From an uncultured Atopobium sp. (GTDB lineage Bacteria > Actinomycetota > Coriobacteriia > Coriobacteriales > Atopobiaceae), in assembly GCA_916720465.1 (NCBI GenBank), contig CAKARF010000045.1, positions 1 to 7,158 on the forward strand: a stretch of DNA of 7,158 nucleotides. The letters are read 5' to 3'. Shown here one piece after another: positions 5,843 to 7,158 of this stretch; position 1 is the stretch's first letter, and the number at the start of each line of letters is the position of its first letter. The position numbers and the translations under genes were made by a program. Under the pieces are notes generated by a model that saw nothing but the letters and a program-made list of their open reading frames with translations, was not told where the DNA came from and ran no database searches.

Positions 5843-5847
5843 AAGGA
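5843..5847 (+). promoter_or_regulatory. Ribosome binding site of thyA
   Basis: AAGGA lies 6 nt before ATG 5854. The frame also opens at TTG 5848, only two codons earlier, but that would sit directly against the Shine-Dalgarno, so ATG 5854 is the start. Confidence 0.8.
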
Positions 5848-5853
5848 TTGAAT

Positions 5854-6702
5854 ATGAGTACAGCAGATCGCATTTTCATTGATATGTGCTCCGACATTAT
5901 TGAAAACGGTACTACTACCGAGGGCGAGAAGGTCCGTCCTACCTGGGAAGATGGTACCTCTGCATACACAATCAAGAAGTTTGGCGTCTGCAACCGTTAT
6001 GATTTACGCGAGGAGTTTCCTGCGCTGACGCTTCGTCGTACCGCTCTCAAGAGCGCTATGGATGAGGTGCTGTGGATTTACCAGAAGAAGTCCAACAACG
6101 TTAACGATCTCAATTCTCACATCTGGGATTCATGGGCTGATGAGTCTGGCTCCATTGGCAAGGCTTACGGCTATCAGGTTGGACAGGTTTCTCACTATGC
6201 TGATGGCGATTATGACCAGATGGATCGCGTGCTTAAGGATCTCAAAGAGAATCCGTTTAGCCGTCGAATTATGACCAATCTGTACACTTTTGCCGATCTC
6301 TCTGAGATGAACCTCTACCCTTGCGCATTCAACGCAATCTATAACGTTACTCAGGAGCCTGGCAAGGACAAACCTACACTTAACCTGCTGCTTGTTCAAC
6401 GTAGCCAGGATATTCTTGCAGCTAACAACTGGAATGTTTGCCAGTACGCAATCCTGTTGATGATGGTTGCGCAGGTTAGCGGCATGGAGGCCGGCGAGCT
6501 GGTTCACATGATTGCCGACGCTCACATTTACGATCGTCACGTGGATATTGTCAAAGAATTGATTTCTCGCCCAACCTTTGATGCACCAAAGGTGAGCCTG
6601 AACCCTAACGTCACTAACTTCTACGACTTCACTACTGACGACCTCATTGTCGAGGATTATCAGCACGGCCCACAGGTCAAGAACATTCCGATTGCTGTTT
6701 AA
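5854..6702 (+). CDS. thyA: Thymidylate synthase (ThyA, phi3T/B. subtilis ThyA-like)
   Basis: ThyA methylates dUMP to dTMP using 5,10-methylenetetrahydrofolate, releasing dihydrofolate that the downstream DHFR recycles. The protein has 282 residues, near the family norm. Visible motifs are SRR (136-138, dUMP phosphate arginines), LYPCAFN with the nucleophile C157, QRSQD (182-186), NNWNVCQY (191-198) with N194 at the dUMP-contacting Asn position, and DAHIYDRH (222-229) with H224 and Y226. PCA replaces the more common PCH. LWIYQKKSNNVNDLN and GSIGKAYGYQVG closely resemble phage phi3T/B. subtilis ThyA, where the same position is PCV, so the change is subfamily-like rather than inactivating. The gene is 122 bp after the small membrane protein and 168 bp before dfrA. 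Confidence 0.95.
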   Translation: MSTADRIFIDMCSDIIENGTTTEGEKVRPTWEDGTSAYTIKKFGVCNRYDLREEFPALTLRRTALKSAMDEVLWIYQKKSNNVNDLNSHIWDSWADESGSIGKAYGYQVGQVSHYADGDYDQMDRVLKDLKENPFSRRIMTNLYTFADLSEMNLYPCAFNAIYNVTQEPGKDKPTLNLLLVQRSQDILAANNWNVCQYAILLMMVAQVSGMEAGELVHMIADAHIYDRHVDIVKELISRPTFDAPKVSLNPNVTNFYDFTTDDLIVEDYQHGPQVKNIPIAV

Positions 6703-6703
6703 A

Positions 6704-6725
6704 CGCGGCTGCGGCTGCAGCCGCG
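6704..6725 (+). terminator. GC-rich hairpin just after the thyA stop
   Basis: CGCGGCTGC (6704-6712) pairs perfectly with GCAGCCGCG (6717-6725) across a GGCT loop, beginning 1 nt after the stop. A 14-bp palindrome (6711-6724) lies within it. The 9-bp GC-rich stem looks terminator-like, but no T-run follows, so it may be an attenuator, a U-less terminator or an mRNA 3'-end stabiliser. Its right arm runs into the 32-bp repeat array. Confidence 0.4.
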
Positions 6726-6820
6726 GTTGGCGCTGCAAACACATCCGAGCGGATGCGGCTGGCGTTGTAGGCACGCCCGAGTGGATGCGGCTGGCGTTGT
6801 AGGCACGCCCGAGTGGATGC
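6723..6820 (+). repeat. 32-bp tandem repeat array between thyA and dfrA
   Basis: Two identical 32-bp copies sit end to end at 6751-6782 and 6783-6814, followed by a 6-bp partial third (GGATGC, 6815-6820) and preceded by a degenerate copy (6723-6750). Each full copy contains the hairpin arms GGCGT and ACGCC around a 7-nt loop (6761-6777 and 6793-6809). The degenerate copy ends in a perfect CATCCG-AG-CGGATG hairpin across the boundary (6742-6755). No spacers separate the copies. The period is not a multiple of three, so it is probably noncoding. Confidence 0.8.
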
Positions 6821-6859
6821 TCAAGCTAACATCATTATTTCTTTAAGACGATACTTGCC

Positions 6860-6864
6860 AGGAG
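6860..6864 (+). promoter_or_regulatory. Ribosome binding site of dfrA
   Basis: AGGAG lies 6 nt before ATG 6871 and supports that start. The 50 bp between the repeat array and the gene (6821-6870) show no convincing promoter pair. Confidence 0.8.
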
Positions 6865-6870
6865 AACCAC

Positions 6871-7158
6871 ATGAACGCAATTGTTTCTGTAACACGCGAT
6901 TGGGGCATCGGATGCGACGGGGACCTTCTCATCCCCAACAAGGCCGACATGAAGTACTTTGTCGATCATACGCGTGGTTGCACGGTTGTCATGGGTAGAA
7001 AGACGCTGGAGAGCTTCCCAAGCGGACCGCTTAAAGGTCGCCGCAACATTGTCATTTCGAGAAATGCCGATTACCAGGTCGAAGGCGTAGAGGTTGTGTC
7101 GTCGGCTGAGGAGGCGCTTCGTTTAGTTGCGGATGAAGCTCCCGAGAAGGTCTGGCTT
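6871..7158 (+). CDS. folA: Dihydrofolate reductase (N-terminal part, runs off window)
   Basis: This enzyme reduces dihydrofolate to tetrahydrofolate with NADPH, restoring the cofactor used by ThyA. The first 96 codons are present, ending in frame at the window edge, of a usual length of about 160-170. DHFR motifs appear in order: MNAIVSVTRDWGIGCDGDLL, D26 at the place of the catalytic acid (E. coli D27), F30 (E. coli F31), VVMGRKTLESFP (39-50) for NADPH binding, and GRRNIVISRN (56-65). The Met20-loop Pro-Trp pair of E. coli is replaced by Leu-Ile here. I recall this DGDLL...DMKYF form as typical of Firmicute/actinobacterial chromosomal DHFR, so I do not read it as damage. The neighbouring thyA makes the folate role clear. 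Confidence 0.92.
   Translation, partial: MNAIVSVTRDWGIGCDGDLLIPNKADMKYFVDHTRGCTVVMGRKTLESFPSGPLKGRRNIVISRNADYQVEGVEVVSSAEEALRLVADEAPEKVWL

Noticed and set aside
6130..6774. Long open frame on the minus strand, antisense to thyA (214 codons)
   Set aside because: It lies opposite a clear thyA with intact catalytic motifs, has no family signature, and is best explained as a shadow of the coding strand.
6751..6820. 32-bp repeats considered as a CRISPR array
   Set aside because: The copies are directly adjacent with no spacers, there are only about two full copies, and no cas genes are visible.
6871..7158. Loss of the Pro-Trp pair in the DHFR Met20 loop, considered as an inactivating change or acquired resistance-type dfr
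   Set aside because: The catalytic Asp, Phe and MGRKT motifs are present, and this loop form fits ordinary chromosomal DHFRs of this type.

Overview
This 7.2 kb window is compact bacterial chromosome of moderate GC content, with housekeeping genes packed on both strands. No phage, IS, CRISPR, rRNA or tRNA is visible. The gene set fits a low-to-moderate GC actinobacterium of the Coriobacteriia (Atopobium/Lancefieldella/Olsenella-like), or less likely a Firmicute. It includes a YugP-type zinc peptidase, ribonuclease D with an HRDC domain, a DgkB/YegS-type lipid kinase, an HD protein beside a CmpB-type membrane protein, a bacterial acyl-ACP thioesterase, a phi3T-like ThyA and a Firmicute-style DHFR. 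The taxonomic placement is an inference from protein style, not from a marker gene.

Left part, minus strand (1-1411): the first 55 codons of a membrane zinc metallopeptidase (yugP family) and a complete ribonuclease D. A 90-bp divergent region (1412-1500) separates them from the plus-strand genes.

Plus strand, 1501-5297: a diacylglycerol kinase-family lipid kinase ends in a candidate terminator. After a 165-bp gap with competing inverted repeats comes a probable operon. It contains an HD-domain hydrolase, a CmpB-like five-helix membrane protein joined by a 4-bp GTGA overlap, an acyl-ACP thioesterase, and a MutT-like Nudix hydrolase 1 bp further on. The CmpB-like protein carries an unusual Ala/Gln-rich tail of 11- and 7-residue repeats.

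Plus strand, 5298-7158: a small unrecognised single-span membrane protein, thymidylate synthase (thyA) and the first 96 codons of dihydrofolate reductase (dfrA/folA). ThyA makes dTMP and dihydrofolate, and DHFR recycles the dihydrofolate, so these two form one metabolic unit. The intergenic spaces in this part are unusually repetitive: a degenerate GC-rich array after mutT, six consecutive 11-bp repeats just before thyA, and a hairpin plus a 32-bp tandem repeat between thyA and dfrA.

No clear new defence or mobile system is present. The points most worth a second look are the three short-period intergenic arrays, the repeat tail on the CmpB-like protein, the coupled HD/CmpB pair and the small membrane protein.
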